Below, piece by piece: positions 1 through 9,659 of a stretch of 64,000 nt of DNA (position 1 is its first letter; every line of letters begins with the position of its first letter). A program made the position numbers and the translations under genes. The DNA is from Herbivorax alkaliphila (lineage in GTDB: Bacteria; Bacillota; Clostridia; Acetivibrionales; Acetivibrionaceae): NCBI RefSeq assembly GCF_030848475.1, contig NZ_JAVDDS010000010.1:38662-102661 (forward strand). Direction: 5' to 3'. The notes below the pieces were generated by a model that saw only the letters and a list, made by a program, of their open reading frames with translations, had not been told where the DNA came from and did not search any database.

Positions 1-366
1 AGTATATTCCAATAGTTCCCGAACATCATCTGCCTTGGCAAAACCACTGGTATCAATTGCAGTATGAATACCCATCTTTTTTGCTATTTTAAAAAGCTCA
101 GTTACAAAGTCCACCTGAAGAAGTGGCTCACCTCCTGTAACAGTAATTCCTCCACCTGAAAACTCTATATAATTTATATATTTTTTCATCTCCTCAATTA
201 CCTGTTCAGGAGTGTATTCCTTTCCCCCTTCACTATCCCACATATCTCTATTGTGACAATAAACACATTTTAGTGGACATCCCTGCATAAACACAATAAA
301 TCTAATCCCAGGTCCATCTACCGTTCCAAATGATTCAAAGGAATGTATTCTACCTGTATTATTCAT
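1..366 (-). CDS. pflA: Pyruvate formate-lyase activating enzyme (partial, runs off left edge)
   Basis: Radical-SAM enzyme that installs the glycyl radical on pyruvate formate-lyase, using S-adenosylmethionine and a 4Fe-4S cluster. The visible N-terminal ~122 residues begin MNNTGRIHSFESFGTVDGPG and contain the cluster motif CxxxCxxC as CPLKCVYC (about residues 30-37), followed by the GGGITVTGGEP block that binds SAM. The C-terminal half lies outside the window. The start is the ATG at 364-366, behind a GAGGAG-type ribosome site. It sits 17 bp downstream of pflB on the same strand, the usual substrate-activase pair, so the two are probably cotranscribed. Identification is secure from the motif and the neighbour. 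Confidence 0.95.
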   Translation of the reverse strand, partial: MNNTGRIHSFESFGTVDGPGIRFIVFMQGCPLKCVYCHNRDMWDSEGGKEYTPEQVIEEMKKYINYIEFSGGGITVTGGEPLLQVDFVTELFKIAKKMGIHTAIDTSGFAKADDVRELLEYT

Positions 367-383
367 ATTTTTTCTCCTCACAA

Positions 384-2612
384 TTATATTTTTTCATGAA
401 TGGTTCTATTTATAACATCAAGCTGCTGCTTCTTTGTAAGCTTTATAAAGTTTACTGCATACCCTGATACCCTTATTGTAAGTTGAGGATACTTTTCTGG
501 ATGCTCCATTGCATCAATCAAGATTTCTTTTTCAAATACATTTATGTTTATATGATGGCCTCCCTCTTTAAAATAGCCATCCAAAAGAGCTTTTAAGTTA
601 TTTATCCTCGAATGCTTATCCCTTCCCAATGCCTTTGGAATAACAGAAAAAGTATAAGATATTCCATCCTGTGCATATTCATAAGGAAGTCTTGAAATAC
701 TGCTCAAAACTGCCAAAGCTCCCTGCACATCTCTTCCATGCATTGGATTTGCACCAGGTGCTAAAGGCTCTCCTTCATTTCTTCCATCAGGTGTATTTCC
801 TGTCTTTTCACCATACACTACATTTGATGTAATAGTCAATATTGAAAGTGTAGGAGTTGAATCCCTATATGTTCTCTGCTTTCTAAGTTTGTCCATAAAT
901 ATTTTTATTATATGTGTAGCAATTGAGTCCACCCTCTGATCATTATTTCCATATTTAGGGTAGTCACCTTCAACTTCATAGTTTACAACAATATTATTTT
1001 TATCTCTTAAAGGCTTCACTTTGGCATACTTAATTGCACTCAAAGAGTCTGCAACAACTGAAAGACCTGCTATGCCACATGCCATAGTTCTAAATACTTC
1101 CCTATCATGAAGTGCCATTTGAAGCCTTTCATAAGAATATTTATCATGCATATAATGAATTATATTCAATGTATTCATATAAAGCCTTGCTACCCAGTCA
1201 AGCACCATATCAAACCGCTTCATTACATCATCATATTCTAAATACTCACCTTCAACTGCTGAAAACATAGGGGCAATTTGATTGCCAGTTAATTCATCCC
1301 TTCCACCATTTATAGCATATAATAAAGCTTTTGCCAAATTACACCTAGCACCAAAAAATTGCATTTGTTTTCCCAGTCGCATAGCAGATACACAACATGC
1401 AATTCCATAATCATCTCCCCAATAATGTCTCATAATATCATCACTTTCGTATTGTATGGAACTGGTGTGAATTGACACCTTTGAAGTAAATTTTTTGAAA
1501 CCATCAGGTAAATTTACAGACCAAAGTACAGTTAAATTTGGCTCTGGTGAAGGGCCTAAATTAAATAATGTATTTAACATTCTAAAAGATGTTTTTGTAA
1601 CCAAAGTTCTTCCATCTAAAGACATACCTCCAATACTCTCGGTTACCCATGTTGGATCTCCACTAAAGAGTTTTTCATAGTCAGGAGTTCTCAAAAACCT
1701 TACCATTCTGAGCTTAATAACAAGTTGATCAATCAATTCTTGAATATCCTCTTCTCTAGCTCTTCCTTCATTTAAGTCTCTTTCAAAATAAACATCCAAA
1801 AATGTAGATACTCTCCCTAAGCTCATTGCAGCTCCGTTTTGTTCTTTTACCGCCGCAAGATATGCAAAATAAAGCCACTGTACTGCTTCTCTTCCATCCT
1901 TTGCAGCAGTTGAAATATCAAATCCATAGGATTTTGCCATTTCCTTTAACAGTTTTAAAGATTTTATTTGCTCTGCTATTTCTTCTCTTTTTTTCACTGT
2001 TTCATGATCTATATAGTCAAGTTCAAGATTTGTCATTTCATATTGTTTTTCAGCTATAAGCCTATCAACACCATAAAGTGGAACTCTCCTATAATCCCCT
2101 ATAATTCTGCCTCTTCCATAAGCGTCTGGAAGCCCTGTTATTATTCCTGCTTTTTTCGCTCTCCTCATTTCAGGTGTGTAAACATCATACACTCCATCAT
2201 TATGAGTTTTGCGAAATTCAGTAAATATCTCAACTACATCAGGTGAAACATTTTTTCCATAGGCCTGTGCTCCTTTTAAGACCATTCTCAGTCCCCCAAA
2301 TGGCATTAAAGCCCTTTTTAAAGGCTCATCTGTCTGAAGCCCTGCAATCACTTCTAATTCTCTGTCAATATATCCGGAACCATGAGATGTAATTGTAGAA
2401 ATTGTATCTGTATCTACATCAAAAACACCACCTCTATTTCTCTCTTCTTCTAACAGGCAGGATACCTTTTTCCACAATTGTTTTGTCCTTTCTGAAGATC
2501 CTTTTAAAAAGCTTTCATCCCCCTCATAAGGTGTATAGTTTTTATTTATAAAATTTCTAACATCAATTTCGTCACACCAGTCTCCTGTCTTAAATCCACG
2601 CCATGCATCCAT
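384..2612 (-). CDS. pflB: Formate C-acetyltransferase (pyruvate formate-lyase)
   Basis: Cytoplasmic glycyl-radical enzyme converting pyruvate and CoA to acetyl-CoA and formate in anaerobic fermentation. About 742 residues, the normal length. The catalytic cysteine pair is visible in GIACCVSAM (about 406-407) and the radical glycine in RVSGYAVNF (about 717). The N-terminus [12 protein letters not shown] is typical of the family. I place the start at the ATG at 2610-2612; a GTG directly before it is possible. A GAAGGGTG ribosome site lies upstream. The gene precedes pflA. No clear promoter was recognised in the 160-bp upstream gap. Oxygen sensitivity of the family supports an anaerobic host. 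Confidence 0.97.
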   Translation of the reverse strand: MDAWRGFKTGDWCDEIDVRNFINKNYTPYEGDESFLKGSSERTKQLWKKVSCLLEEERNRGGVFDVDTDTISTITSHGSGYIDRELEVIAGLQTDEPLKRALMPFGGLRMVLKGAQAYGKNVSPDVVEIFTEFRKTHNDGVYDVYTPEMRRAKKAGIITGLPDAYGRGRIIGDYRRVPLYGVDRLIAEKQYEMTNLELDYIDHETVKKREEIAEQIKSLKLLKEMAKSYGFDISTAAKDGREAVQWLYFAYLAAVKEQNGAAMSLGRVSTFLDVYFERDLNEGRAREEDIQELIDQLVIKLRMVRFLRTPDYEKLFSGDPTWVTESIGGMSLDGRTLVTKTSFRMLNTLFNLGPSPEPNLTVLWSVNLPDGFKKFTSKVSIHTSSIQYESDDIMRHYWGDDYGIACCVSAMRLGKQMQFFGARCNLAKALLYAINGGRDELTGNQIAPMFSAVEGEYLEYDDVMKRFDMVLDWVARLYMNTLNIIHYMHDKYSYERLQMALHDREVFRTMACGIAGLSVVADSLSAIKYAKVKPLRDKNNIVVNYEVEGDYPKYGNNDQRVDSIATHIIKIFMDKLRKQRTYRDSTPTLSILTITSNVVYGEKTGNTPDGRNEGEPLAPGANPMHGRDVQGALAVLSSISRLPYEYAQDGISYTFSVIPKALGRDKHSRINNLKALLDGYFKEGGHHININVFEKEILIDAMEHPEKYPQLTIRVSGYAVNFIKLTKKQQLDVINRTIHEKI

Positions 2613-2773
2613 CACATTTCATCACCCTTCATATTTATAAATAATAATTTTTTAAATTCTAATATATATTTACCCTTCAAACTAAAAGAATATCCAATAT
2701 TTTTTTATAATGAAAAATGACTTTAAATAGATGTGCTGTTGAACTATGTGAGAAGTGAACTCGTTTAGCTAAA

Positions 2774-3571
2774 TTAATATTTTTTTATTGAAATTTTCCC
2801 CATAGAACTATTTACTCTGACTTTAGTAGGATAGTTATTCTCCTTAAAATTATTTTCTTCTATTGCACCTACACTTTCAAATGATACTTTTGAATTCTCA
2901 GGTGCCCATAGTTCAATATTTCCTGTACCTGTATTAATTCTATACTCCCCCCCTTCTTCAAATTCTGATTTTATATTTATTGAACCAATGTTTTGTATTA
3001 TGCTAGAATTTTCAGACAACTTTCCATTTAGTATTCTAACATTTCCAACATCACCTTTTATATTTATTTTTCCAATAAATTTATTTATTTCTATATCAGC
3101 AGTATTTATATCCACATTTAATATTCCCCTTAAATCATCATGAAATTTTACGTTTCCTCTATCTAAATCTAAATTTAAAACATGTACACACCTTGGTATG
3201 TAAATTTTTAAATCTACAATTTTATCTGTTGAATTTCTATCTTTTCCTGTGTATTCAACATCAAAATAAATTTTATTATCTTCCTCAATTAATTCAACCT
3301 TAAAATCATGCAATTTTTCATCTAGGTTATTATTTTGCCAAATTCCCGTTACTCTTTTTTTTATCTCTAATTTCACTTCTTTCCTGTCCCAGTTAAAAAA
3401 CTCAATATTGCCAGAATCACAGGATATACTGATTTCATCATTTTCATTAACCTCAAATAACTTTTCACTGTAAGAATTAACTTCCCTTTTAGGACCAACT
3501 TCAATTACCGAAGCCGAACATCCATAAAATATAAAAAACATTGCTGCTATGATTATAATTTTATACTTCAA
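2774..3571 (-). CDS. DUF4097-like surface lipoprotein
   Basis: Predicted lipoprotein of 265 residues. It begins with a hydrophobic signal (IIIIAAMFFIFYGC) whose lipobox FYGC places the modified cysteine near residue 18, so the mature protein should be anchored on the outer face of the membrane. The rest is a series of short beta-strand repeats rich in I, N, G and D (for example LDLDRGNVKF, INIKGDVGNVRI, YRINTGTGNIEL), typical of the right-handed beta-helix of DUF4097/putative auto-transporter-adhesin-head proteins. The start is a TTG at 3569-3571 behind GGAGGGG. It is separated from the flagellar operon by a terminator and is probably a single-gene unit. Function unknown. Confidence 0.7.
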   Translation of the reverse strand: MKYKIIIIAAMFFIFYGCSASVIEVGPKREVNSYSEKLFEVNENDEISISCDSGNIEFFNWDRKEVKLEIKKRVTGIWQNNNLDEKLHDFKVELIEEDNKIYFDVEYTGKDRNSTDKIVDLKIYIPRCVHVLNLDLDRGNVKFHDDLRGILNVDINTADIEINKFIGKINIKGDVGNVRILNGKLSENSSIIQNIGSINIKSEFEEGGEYRINTGTGNIELWAPENSKVSFESVGAIEENNFKENNYPTKVRVNSSMGKISIKKY

Positions 3572-3633
3572 CTATAACCCCTCCTGTCAGAATATAACTA
3601 ACAAGTTAATAACCCTTCTATAACATCCGACTC

Positions 3634-3704
3634 TCATCGTCTAAACCCCGTTAAATCATAGGGGTTTTCTGATTTAGAATAGAGCGTTATTTCTAAGGCA
3701 TTTC
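3634..3704 (-). repeat. Dispersed ~70-bp repeat, copy 1
   Basis: Read on the minus strand this segment starts AATGCCTTAGAAATAACG and ends GGGGTTTAGACGATGA. The same two end blocks, in the same order, occur on the plus strand at 19628-19699. The middle differs between copies, but each can form a small central stem (AAATCA/TGATTT here). It lies in the 318-bp non-coding stretch between the small membrane gene and the lipoprotein gene. That stretch also holds the operon terminator and otherwise shows nothing recognisable. Confidence 0.7.
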
Positions 3705-3810
3705 TTATTGATAAATGGTAACACAAACCTAGTAGCATTTACAATTATTTCCCTAGTGCAAGACACAGTAATTATGTGAGCATATTTTAATGCTAATTTC
3801 TTCTTTTTCT

Positions 3811-3857
3811 AAAAAAATAGAACCTAGCTACCCTTTGTCTTGGGAAAACTAAGTTCT
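3811..3857 (-). terminator. Terminator at the end of the flagellar operon
   Basis: On the minus strand AGAACTTAG (3857-3849) pairs with CTAGGTTCT (3827-3819) with one mismatch, followed by a run of seven T (3817-3811). It lies just downstream of the last small gene of the flagellar operon. Confidence 0.75.
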
Positions 3858-3889
3858 GTTCTTGCATTTTAATATAAAATTTGAAAGTT

Positions 3890-4072
3890 CTAATCTCCAC
3901 CCTCAATAAATTCTTCATGAAATACCATTCCATAATATTCGGCTCTTTCAATTATCTCCTCTTTAGTAAGTTCATTATCCATTCCAGCAGAGTGTATAAT
4001 CCCAACAAATGAACTCAACACTATTCCCATTCCTATTCCTAAAAGCAAACTTTTTAAGTGAAATTTCCTCAA
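3890..4072 (-). CDS. Small membrane protein at the end of the flagellar operon
   Basis: About 60 residues if started at the TTG at 4070-4072. This start is preferred because AAGGAGGG lies about ten bases upstream; the longer reading frame would translate through the ribosome site. One hydrophobic segment (LLLGIGMGIVLSSFVGIIHSAG, split by glycines) forms a likely membrane anchor. The tail LTKEEIIERAEYYGMVFHEE resembles the short endings seen in small clostridial proteins annotated near MltG-like enzymes, but no catalytic domain is present. It directly follows the SwrB-like gene and is the last gene before the terminator. Function unknown. Confidence 0.6.
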   Translation of the reverse strand: MRKFHLKSLLLGIGMGIVLSSFVGIIHSAGMDNELTKEEIIERAEYYGMVFHEEFIEGGD

Positions 4073-4131
4073 AACTCTGCTCCCTCCTTTTTGAAAGCAT
4101 CTATATGAAAAATCTGCCCCCATACTATAAA

Positions 4132-4686
4132 TTATTTATTTATACCTAAGATAAGTTGTATCTCACCTTTTCCCATGTTCAGTTTTTTAGCTATTTGTGT
4201 CTCATTAAGCCCACTTTGGGAAAGATCTATAACTTCTTTATGCCTGTTGTTTATTGAAACAACTTTTTTTTCCACCTTACTTTTAGCAAAGGATTTAGCC
4301 ACATCCTTTTCCTCTGAAAGTATATTTCTAAATACAGTATTTTTATTATCTATTGGAGATTTATTTGCCTCTGAAAAATACGTCCCATCTACTTTAGTAC
4401 TTATTTTCTCTTCCTTAATTTCTTTAATTTTTTTATCTGCCTTTTCAATTGTATCAATAACCTCCTGTCTCTTTTCAGAAATATTAGATACTACATAGTC
4501 TGAAAGATTATTTAACTCTTCAATCATTTGTTCTGCATCTGAAATTACCGATACCAACATTTCTTTTTTTTCCTCAAGCACATTTTCGCTATCTAAATAC
4601 TTCTTTTTATCAAAGGCTATCCACACCAATGAAATAACCATCAATAATATTCCCATAAACATTATGCTTACATAAAAACCTGTCAC
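4132..4686 (-). CDS. SwrB-like / DUF6115 membrane protein
   Basis: A 184-residue protein with one N-terminal membrane helix (about residues 5-24), a long charged coiled-coil (about 30-100) and a C-terminal helix-turn-helix-like segment (VIDLSQSGLNETQIAKKLNMG, near 150-175). This architecture matches SwrB of Bacillus, which promotes assembly of the flagellar export apparatus, and clostridial DUF6115 proteins at the same place in fla/che operons. The start is a GTG at 4684-4686 behind GGAGGTG. The role is inferred from architecture and position. Confidence 0.65.
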   Translation of the reverse strand: MTGFYVSIMFMGILLMVISLVWIAFDKKKYLDSENVLEEKKEMLVSVISDAEQMIEELNNLSDYVVSNISEKRQEVIDTIEKADKKIKEIKEEKISTKVDGTYFSEANKSPIDNKNTVFRNILSEEKDVAKSFAKSKVEKKVVSINNRHKEVIDLSQSGLNETQIAKKLNMGKGEIQLILGINK

Positions 4687-4706
4687 CTACATCACCTCCA
4701 ACCATT

Positions 4707-5009
4707 TTACAACCTAATATCAATTGTACTGGCTTTATCTTCAGAATTTTTCCTGTGTTTATATTTTCTACAACCTCTTTTTTTATCCTTATTTTTTTTC
4801 TTTCTTTCCTTTTCTTTGTCTTTAATCAACGCTTTTTGTGGATTCTCCTGTGAATGCACTAAATTAACAGAATCTTCAGATTTTTGCTGATTTAATGCCG
4901 ATTGTTGTTGTTGCATTACAGTACCCTTATGCTGGTTATCATTTTGTATTTTTGATACTTCTGAAGATTTTGGAATCAAAATTTGATATTCCACAGGCTT
5001 AATAGACAT
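4707..5009 (-). CDS. Hypothetical flagellar-operon protein, low complexity
   Basis: A 100-residue protein with a conserved-looking N-terminus (SIKPVEYQILIPKSSEV), a glutamine-rich middle (MQQQQSALNQQ) and a very basic lysine-rich stretch (EKERKKKNKDKKRGCRKYKHRK). No membrane segment or catalytic motif is visible. It sits between fapA and the SwrB-like gene, a position where other clostridial flagellar operons carry a similar small protein. Function unknown; nucleic-acid or protein binding through the basic tract is only a guess. Confidence 0.6.
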   Translation of the reverse strand: MSIKPVEYQILIPKSSEVSKIQNDNQHKGTVMQQQQSALNQQKSEDSVNLVHSQENPQKALIKDKEKERKKKNKDKKRGCRKYKHRKNSEDKASTIDIRL

Positions 5010-5071
5010 AACATCGCTCCTTAATCTTGCTTATCATAAAAATTCAATTCAAGAACCGTCCCCAAGTTGAA

Positions 5072-6691
5072 TTACTTGTCATAAGAACCCACTTTGATAT
5101 CAGCGCCATCTCTATATAAAGTACAATACTGTAAATTGTCTTTTACATACAACATACTTGTACCTATTGAAACCTTTGTTCCTGGATAAATATAACTATT
5201 AGCTCTTATAATACCGCTCGCTTCCTCTTCCAACTTCGTTTCTATATACGATAATTCTTCTTTTATTTGATTAGCCCTATTTGAATAAAAAACCTTTGTC
5301 CTTATACTTTTAGCCATTATTTGCTGCTTTTCAGGCGTTAATTTTCCCGCTGCTTCAAACTTTTTTAATATTGTAACAGCCTGATCTGCCTTTTTTATAT
5401 CTTCTTCAATTGTTTGAATTTCAGACCTTAATTCCTTGTAACGTTCTTTTAAAGAAGGATCTATTCCCACTTCTATATCCGTTGGAGTAGACATATAAGA
5501 TCCTATCACTTTTACTGATATCTCTTTTCCAACTTTACATGTTCCCCCAACCAAAAGACCTTTTTTGCCTGATAATTCCAACTTGTTTCCACACTTAATA
5601 TTACTGTGCATTATTGCTTCTGCTTTTATTTCTTCTTTTGCCTCAATATTACTATTTTCAATATATTTAGCAATTATACTTCCTCCGCTCTTTAATGTAC
5701 CCTTTTCAAGTCCCTGCATACCTCTTCTCAAAACTATGTCACCCTGTGCTACAATGGTTGCACCTTCAACAACTCCCCACACCTCAACATTTCCTCCAGC
5801 TTCAACTACAAAGCCGGACTGTACATTTCCTCGTACAATCACATTGCCTATAAAATCTATATTTCCTGTTGAATTATCTACATTAGCAGGTACTTCATAA
5901 TTTTGAAAAACATTGACTTTCCCACTAATATAGTTAATTTGTCCATCTATAACAGAAATAAGCTTTTGCCCATCCTCACTTATCTTTGTATTTCTTCCCT
6001 TTGGTAATGCCGCAGGTTTGCCATCTTTAGCAGGAATCTCTACACCTGCAACAGTTTTTCCCGGAGTACCTGGAAGAGGCGGCTCTAATGAACAAAGAAC
6101 TGTATCTTTTTTTACATTTTCTATAATATCCAAATGTCTAAAGTCAACTTTTCCACTTTCATCAACTTTAGGACTTTTATCTTTTTCTACATCAAAATGA
6201 AATTTTACAGAACCATTTTTACCATTTACTTCCGGAGTTCCTTTTGCCACTACGATACTTTCATTGTATACAGGGTACTTTGATATGTTTTCTAAAGTTT
6301 CCATATCAAGCCCATATTTAATTCCCTGTTCTCCCATGGAAGACAATATTTCTTTTATAGTTAGCATTTTGCCACCATCTGGAGGTATTAAAATTATTGA
6401 AGCCTTCATTTTATCAGGTGTAACTGAAACCTTTACCGAAGCATCTATTTTTACTTCTTCTTGTGCTTCAGAAATTTTTACAGGCTCTTTTTCAGACTTT
6501 AAAACAGCTAATTCTATCACGTCTTTTTTAAAATCCCTTACCTTTTTAATAGCCAGTCTATCTAAAATGTCATTAACCTCAACCTTTTTACCTTTTTCTA
6601 CTGGAGGATAGACCGTTAAAAACAATCCATCTTCTTTAAATTCTAGCTCAAAATAACCATTATTAGGATTTTCACTGGGTGATTTGTACAC
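5072..6691 (-). CDS. fapA: FapA family protein (DUF342, flagellar assembly protein A)
   Basis: A 539-residue member of the FapA/DUF342 family. The N-terminal third is an alpha/beta region; the middle (about 180-390) is a repetitive beta-helix rich in G, N and V (for example IDFIGNVIVRGNVQSGFVVEAGG) with small polar turns, and a coiled coil (about 405-470) follows. Vibrio FapA links polar flagellar function to glucose signalling; the Firmicutes role is unclear. The start is a GTG at 6689-6691 after AAAGGAGG. It lies immediately downstream of sigD, the usual clostridial arrangement. Confidence 0.85.
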   Translation of the reverse strand: MYKSPSENPNNGYFELEFKEDGLFLTVYPPVEKGKKVEVNDILDRLAIKKVRDFKKDVIELAVLKSEKEPVKISEAQEEVKIDASVKVSVTPDKMKASIILIPPDGGKMLTIKEILSSMGEQGIKYGLDMETLENISKYPVYNESIVVAKGTPEVNGKNGSVKFHFDVEKDKSPKVDESGKVDFRHLDIIENVKKDTVLCSLEPPLPGTPGKTVAGVEIPAKDGKPAALPKGRNTKISEDGQKLISVIDGQINYISGKVNVFQNYEVPANVDNSTGNIDFIGNVIVRGNVQSGFVVEAGGNVEVWGVVEGATIVAQGDIVLRRGMQGLEKGTLKSGGSIIAKYIENSNIEAKEEIKAEAIMHSNIKCGNKLELSGKKGLLVGGTCKVGKEISVKVIGSYMSTPTDIEVGIDPSLKERYKELRSEIQTIEEDIKKADQAVTILKKFEAAGKLTPEKQQIMAKSIRTKVFYSNRANQIKEELSYIETKLEEEASGIIRANSYIYPGTKVSIGTSMLYVKDNLQYCTLYRDGADIKVGSYDK

Positions 6692-6759
6692 TTCGCCTTC
6701 CTCCTTTCAATGTATTTAATTATTCGAAAAAGTATATATAGTTTTTCTTAATGTAAATT

Positions 6760-7530
6760 TTAGCTAATCAAAACACTCTTATGACGCGTAAGCTTGCCTC
6801 TTAGCCTTAGAATTGCTTTGGTATGTAACTGAGAAATTCGAGACTCTGATACTTTCATTATCGCACTAATTTCTTTTAATGTCAAATCATTAAAATAGTA
6901 CAATGAAACAACAGTTTTCTCTTTCTCAGGAAGCTTTTCTATTGCCTCAACCAGTATTTTTTTTACTTCTGTTATCTCTATATATCCCTCAGGTCTTTCC
7001 TCTTTATTTATAGTATTGTTTGTTGCTCCAACTTCATAGTTTTGTTCTAAAAATTCCTCTAAAGATATCATAGATGATAAATTTACTTCATTTAACAACT
7101 TGTTTAAATCCTTTATTCCTATCCCAAGCTTTCTAGCCACCTCTTCATCTGTTGCAGAACGCCCCAACATATTCTCTAGTTCCATATATACACGTTCTAA
7201 TTCTTTACTCTTTTGCCTTAAAGACCTTGGTACCCAATCAAGTTCTCTTATACTGTCAATAATTGATCCTCTAATCCTCAAAGAAGCATAGGTTTCAAAT
7301 TTGACCCCTTTATTGAGGTCAAACTTGTCAATAGCATCAATAAGCCCGAATACTCCATATCCAATCAAATCGTCATATTCAACATTAGATCCAAAGTATA
7401 TACTAAGCCTTCCAGCAACATACTTAACTATGTGAGCATACTCTAAAATCAGCTTATCTTTAATAGCTGGATCATTGGTCTCATTGTACTTTATCCACAA
7501 TTCAATTTGTTTGTTATTAACGGCTGACAT
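6760..7530 (-). CDS. sigD: RNA polymerase sigma factor for flagellar genes (FliA/WhiG family, sigma-D)
   Basis: Sigma-28-type factor of 256 residues that directs transcription of late flagellar and chemotaxis genes. Region 2 is visible as YDDLIGYGVFGLIDAIDKFD with KFETYASLRIRG and IRELDWVPRS. Region 3 covers GRSATDEEVARKLGI, and region 4.2 is the C-terminal helix-turn-helix LTLKEISAIMKVSESRISQLH. The start ATG follows GGGGG. It lies between a small membrane gene and fapA, near the distal end of the operon. No anti-sigma factor FlgM is encoded in the window. Confidence 0.95.
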   Translation of the reverse strand: MSAVNNKQIELWIKYNETNDPAIKDKLILEYAHIVKYVAGRLSIYFGSNVEYDDLIGYGVFGLIDAIDKFDLNKGVKFETYASLRIRGSIIDSIRELDWVPRSLRQKSKELERVYMELENMLGRSATDEEVARKLGIGIKDLNKLLNEVNLSSMISLEEFLEQNYEVGATNNTINKEERPEGYIEITEVKKILVEAIEKLPEKEKTVVSLYYFNDLTLKEISAIMKVSESRISQLHTKAILRLRGKLTRHKSVLIS

Positions 7531-7632
7531 TTAAATCCCCCATTGTTTTTATTTTTCTATTTTCAGCTTGTCTTTGAATCAGTAGTTTTATAAAGTTTTA
7601 TGTTAAACGTTTGATTGTTAAAATATTTTCTT

Positions 7633-8028
7633 TTAATTTTCATCTTCCTTATTAACTTTAACACTGTTAACTTTAAGAGGTTTAAATTCTTCGTCATATA
7701 ACTTTTGGTCATCATCCTGTTCTTTTTCCGGTTCATTGCCTTCTTCTTCTGCTTTTAAGTCAATTCTTTTTCCTTTTTTTTCATCATTTTTCTTCTCTTT
7801 TTCCAATCTCTCTTGCTCTTTTAAGCGTTCTTCTTTTTGTTTTAATTCTTCATTAATTTTAAGTATGAAATTTTTTAAATATACTCCTGTTATAAAAAAT
7901 ACCACCATACTAATTGACATTCTTATATAAATTTCCCCATCTTTAATTCCAGTCTTGTAACTAATCATACCCACCAAAATCGTTACAAAAGTCCCTGTAA
8001 TAAATGGTAATTTATAAATATTATTCAT
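7633..8028 (-). CDS. Two-helix membrane protein with charged C-terminal coiled coil
   Basis: A 131-residue protein with two hydrophobic segments (about 8-24 and 33-52), then a lysine/glutamate-rich helix (LKQKEERLKEQERLEKEKK) and an acidic tail. It lies between cheD and sigD, where many Clostridia and Bacillus keep a small protein of similar layout (compare YlxL). No recognisable domain. It may anchor or modulate neighbouring motility proteins, but that is inferred only from position. The start ATG follows AGAGAGGTAGGG. Confidence 0.6.
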   Translation of the reverse strand: MNNIYKLPFITGTFVTILVGMISYKTGIKDGEIYIRMSISMVVFFITGVYLKNFILKINEELKQKEERLKEQERLEKEKKNDEKKGKRIDLKAEEEGNEPEKEQDDDQKLYDEEFKPLKVNSVKVNKEDEN

Positions 8029-8043
8029 TACCCTACCTCTCTT

Positions 8044-8529
8044 TTATATTTCTTTGACTCCATATCCTATAGTTTTTATATAAAGCATTCCTGTATCAGA
8101 ATCAAGTATAATAGTACGTCCATAATTTCCTCCAGTATCTTCAGAAATAATTGGTATTTTTAACTGATTAAGTTTTTCTTTTGCAGCAATAACATTTCTT
8201 TGACCAATTCGCATCAAATCTGCACTTTCTTTAAAGGCAAACATCTTAGCTCCACCTGCTAACTTTGCAACAATATTCTCTTTTTGCCCTCCCTGCTTCT
8301 CCATTTCGCTAATAAGGGCATAAATAGATGAATCTACAAATTTAGCAATATTAGCTGTATTTTTTGCCTGACTACTATCTGGAAGCATGGCATGTGCCAT
8401 TCCTATCACTTTTAATTTTGCATCGTAAAGAGCAATTCCAACACAAGAACCTAGCCCTAATGTAGTCAATTTTGACGGGTGGGAAGATGCACTTAAATCA
8501 GCCATTCCAACTTTTATAACATTTTTCAT
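8044..8529 (-). CDS. cheD: Chemoreceptor glutamine deamidase CheD
   Basis: A 161-residue CheD that deamidates glutamines of chemoreceptors and stimulates the phosphatase CheC. The catalytic pair is in place: Cys29 in LGLGSCVGIALYD and His46 in VIGMAHAMLP, with the family blocks KLAGGAKMFAF and DTGGNYGRTI. The start overlaps the cheC stop (TAATG), indicating translational coupling with cheC. CheC-CheD coupling is the standard adaptation module of Gram-positive bacteria and Thermotoga. Confidence 0.97.
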   Translation of the reverse strand: MKNVIKVGMADLSASSHPSKLTTLGLGSCVGIALYDAKLKVIGMAHAMLPDSSQAKNTANIAKFVDSSIYALISEMEKQGGQKENIVAKLAGGAKMFAFKESADLMRIGQRNVIAAKEKLNQLKIPIISEDTGGNYGRTIILDSDTGMLYIKTIGYGVKEI

Positions 8530-9149
8530 TAGCCTATAACTCCTAATGCTTTTAATAATACCCCATAAGAATCAACATCCGGTACAAGGAAAAAATCACC
8601 TACTACCTTCCTACTTCCTTCTGAAAACTCAGTTTCAATATACAAAACCGAATCTGAAACTGCCCCAAATTGTATGGCAGGAACACTAAGTATTGCTCCA
8701 GCCATATCAATTGCAAGTTCAGGAACTGACGGCATAATACTAAGGTTTGTTAAAGTTGAAAGAGAAGCCAAGTATGAACTTGCTAAAATATTTCCAATCT
8801 CCTGTAATGCCGATAGTTCTATTTCTTTAAACTCACTTTCATCTTTAATACTTCTTCCCATCAATATATTCACTAAAGTCCTAGCTGCATTACTTCTTAA
8901 AATAAACATAATGCTACCATTTATGTCTCCTGTAACATTTAAAAGAAGCCCCACTACAGGTATTTCTGCTCCTCCTAAAATTTCGTTTACATCTTTAAAC
9001 TTCATCACTTTTACCTTAGGAACATCCATATCTATTTTTTTGTTTAACATTTTAGATAAAGCTGTTACTGCATTCCCTGCTCCTATATTTCCTATTTCCC
9101 TTAAAACGTCCATATGCAAATTGTCTAAGTTATCAATGTTAAGACTCAT
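8529..9149 (-). CDS. cheC: CheY-P phosphatase CheC
   Basis: About 206 residues. Two copies of the CheC/FliY/CheX phosphatase signature ExxN are seen in LREIGNIGAGNAVTALSKML and LQEIGNILASSYLASL. It dephosphorylates CheY-P in the cytoplasm and binds CheD. I prefer the ATG at 9147-9149 (MSLNIDN), which has GGGAGTG upstream; this still overlaps the end of cheW by 11 bp. A longer start inside cheW is possible but lacks a good ribosome site. Confidence 0.95.
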   Translation of the reverse strand: MSLNIDNLDNLHMDVLREIGNIGAGNAVTALSKMLNKKIDMDVPKVKVMKFKDVNEILGGAEIPVVGLLLNVTGDINGSIMFILRSNAARTLVNILMGRSIKDESEFKEIELSALQEIGNILASSYLASLSTLTNLSIMPSVPELAIDMAGAILSVPAIQFGAVSDSVLYIETEFSEGSRKVVGDFFLVPDVDSYGVLLKALGVIG

Positions 9150-9609
9150 TATTTTCACTCCCGATTTCATCAATATCTGCTAACTTTTCAAAATTTAAAA
9201 GAGTTATTATTCTGTCGCCAACTTTTCCCACTCCCAATATATAATCTAAAGAGAGATCGTTAGTAAAATTTGATACACTTTCAATAGCCTCTTCTTTTAG
9301 TTGTAAGACTTCATCAATTTCATCAACTATTACACCAAATGAAATCTCTTTTAATTGAAGAATTATTATCCTTGTCTCCTCAGTCGCTTCTAAAGACTCA
9401 AAACCAAACTTCGCTCTTATATCCATTACTGGAATTATCTCACCTCTTAAATTTACAACTCCTTTTATATAATGTGGTGTCTTAGGTACTCTTGTGGCAG
9501 GAAGCATTTTTTCTATTGTAGTAACTTTTTGAATGTCCAAGCCATAGTCCTCATTTCCCAGCTTAAATACAACAAACTGCCTATTTTTAATATCAACACT
9601 CTCACTCAT
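9139..9609 (-). CDS. cheW: Chemotaxis coupling protein CheW
   Basis: A 156-residue single CheW domain (FVVFKLGNEDYGLDIQKV, then PHYIKGVVNLRGEIIPVMDI and IIILQLKEISFGVIVDEI) that links receptors to CheA at the membrane arrays. It directly follows cheA, separated by 50 bp, and overlaps the following cheC. All family blocks are present. No oddities. Confidence 0.97.
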   Translation of the reverse strand: MSESVDIKNRQFVVFKLGNEDYGLDIQKVTTIEKMLPATRVPKTPHYIKGVVNLRGEIIPVMDIRAKFGFESLEATEETRIIILQLKEISFGVIVDEIDEVLQLKEEAIESVSNFTNDLSLDYILGVGKVGDRIITLLNFEKLADIDEIGSENNES

Positions 9610-9659
9610 TGATTTATAACCCCCTTCTTTATGGCGACATAAATTTTAACATACTACTC

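Noticed and set aside
3572..3889. Possible riboswitch (c-di-GMP type) near the end of the flagellar operon
   Set aside because: The conserved GEMM core was not found; the sequence is explained by the dispersed repeat and a terminator.
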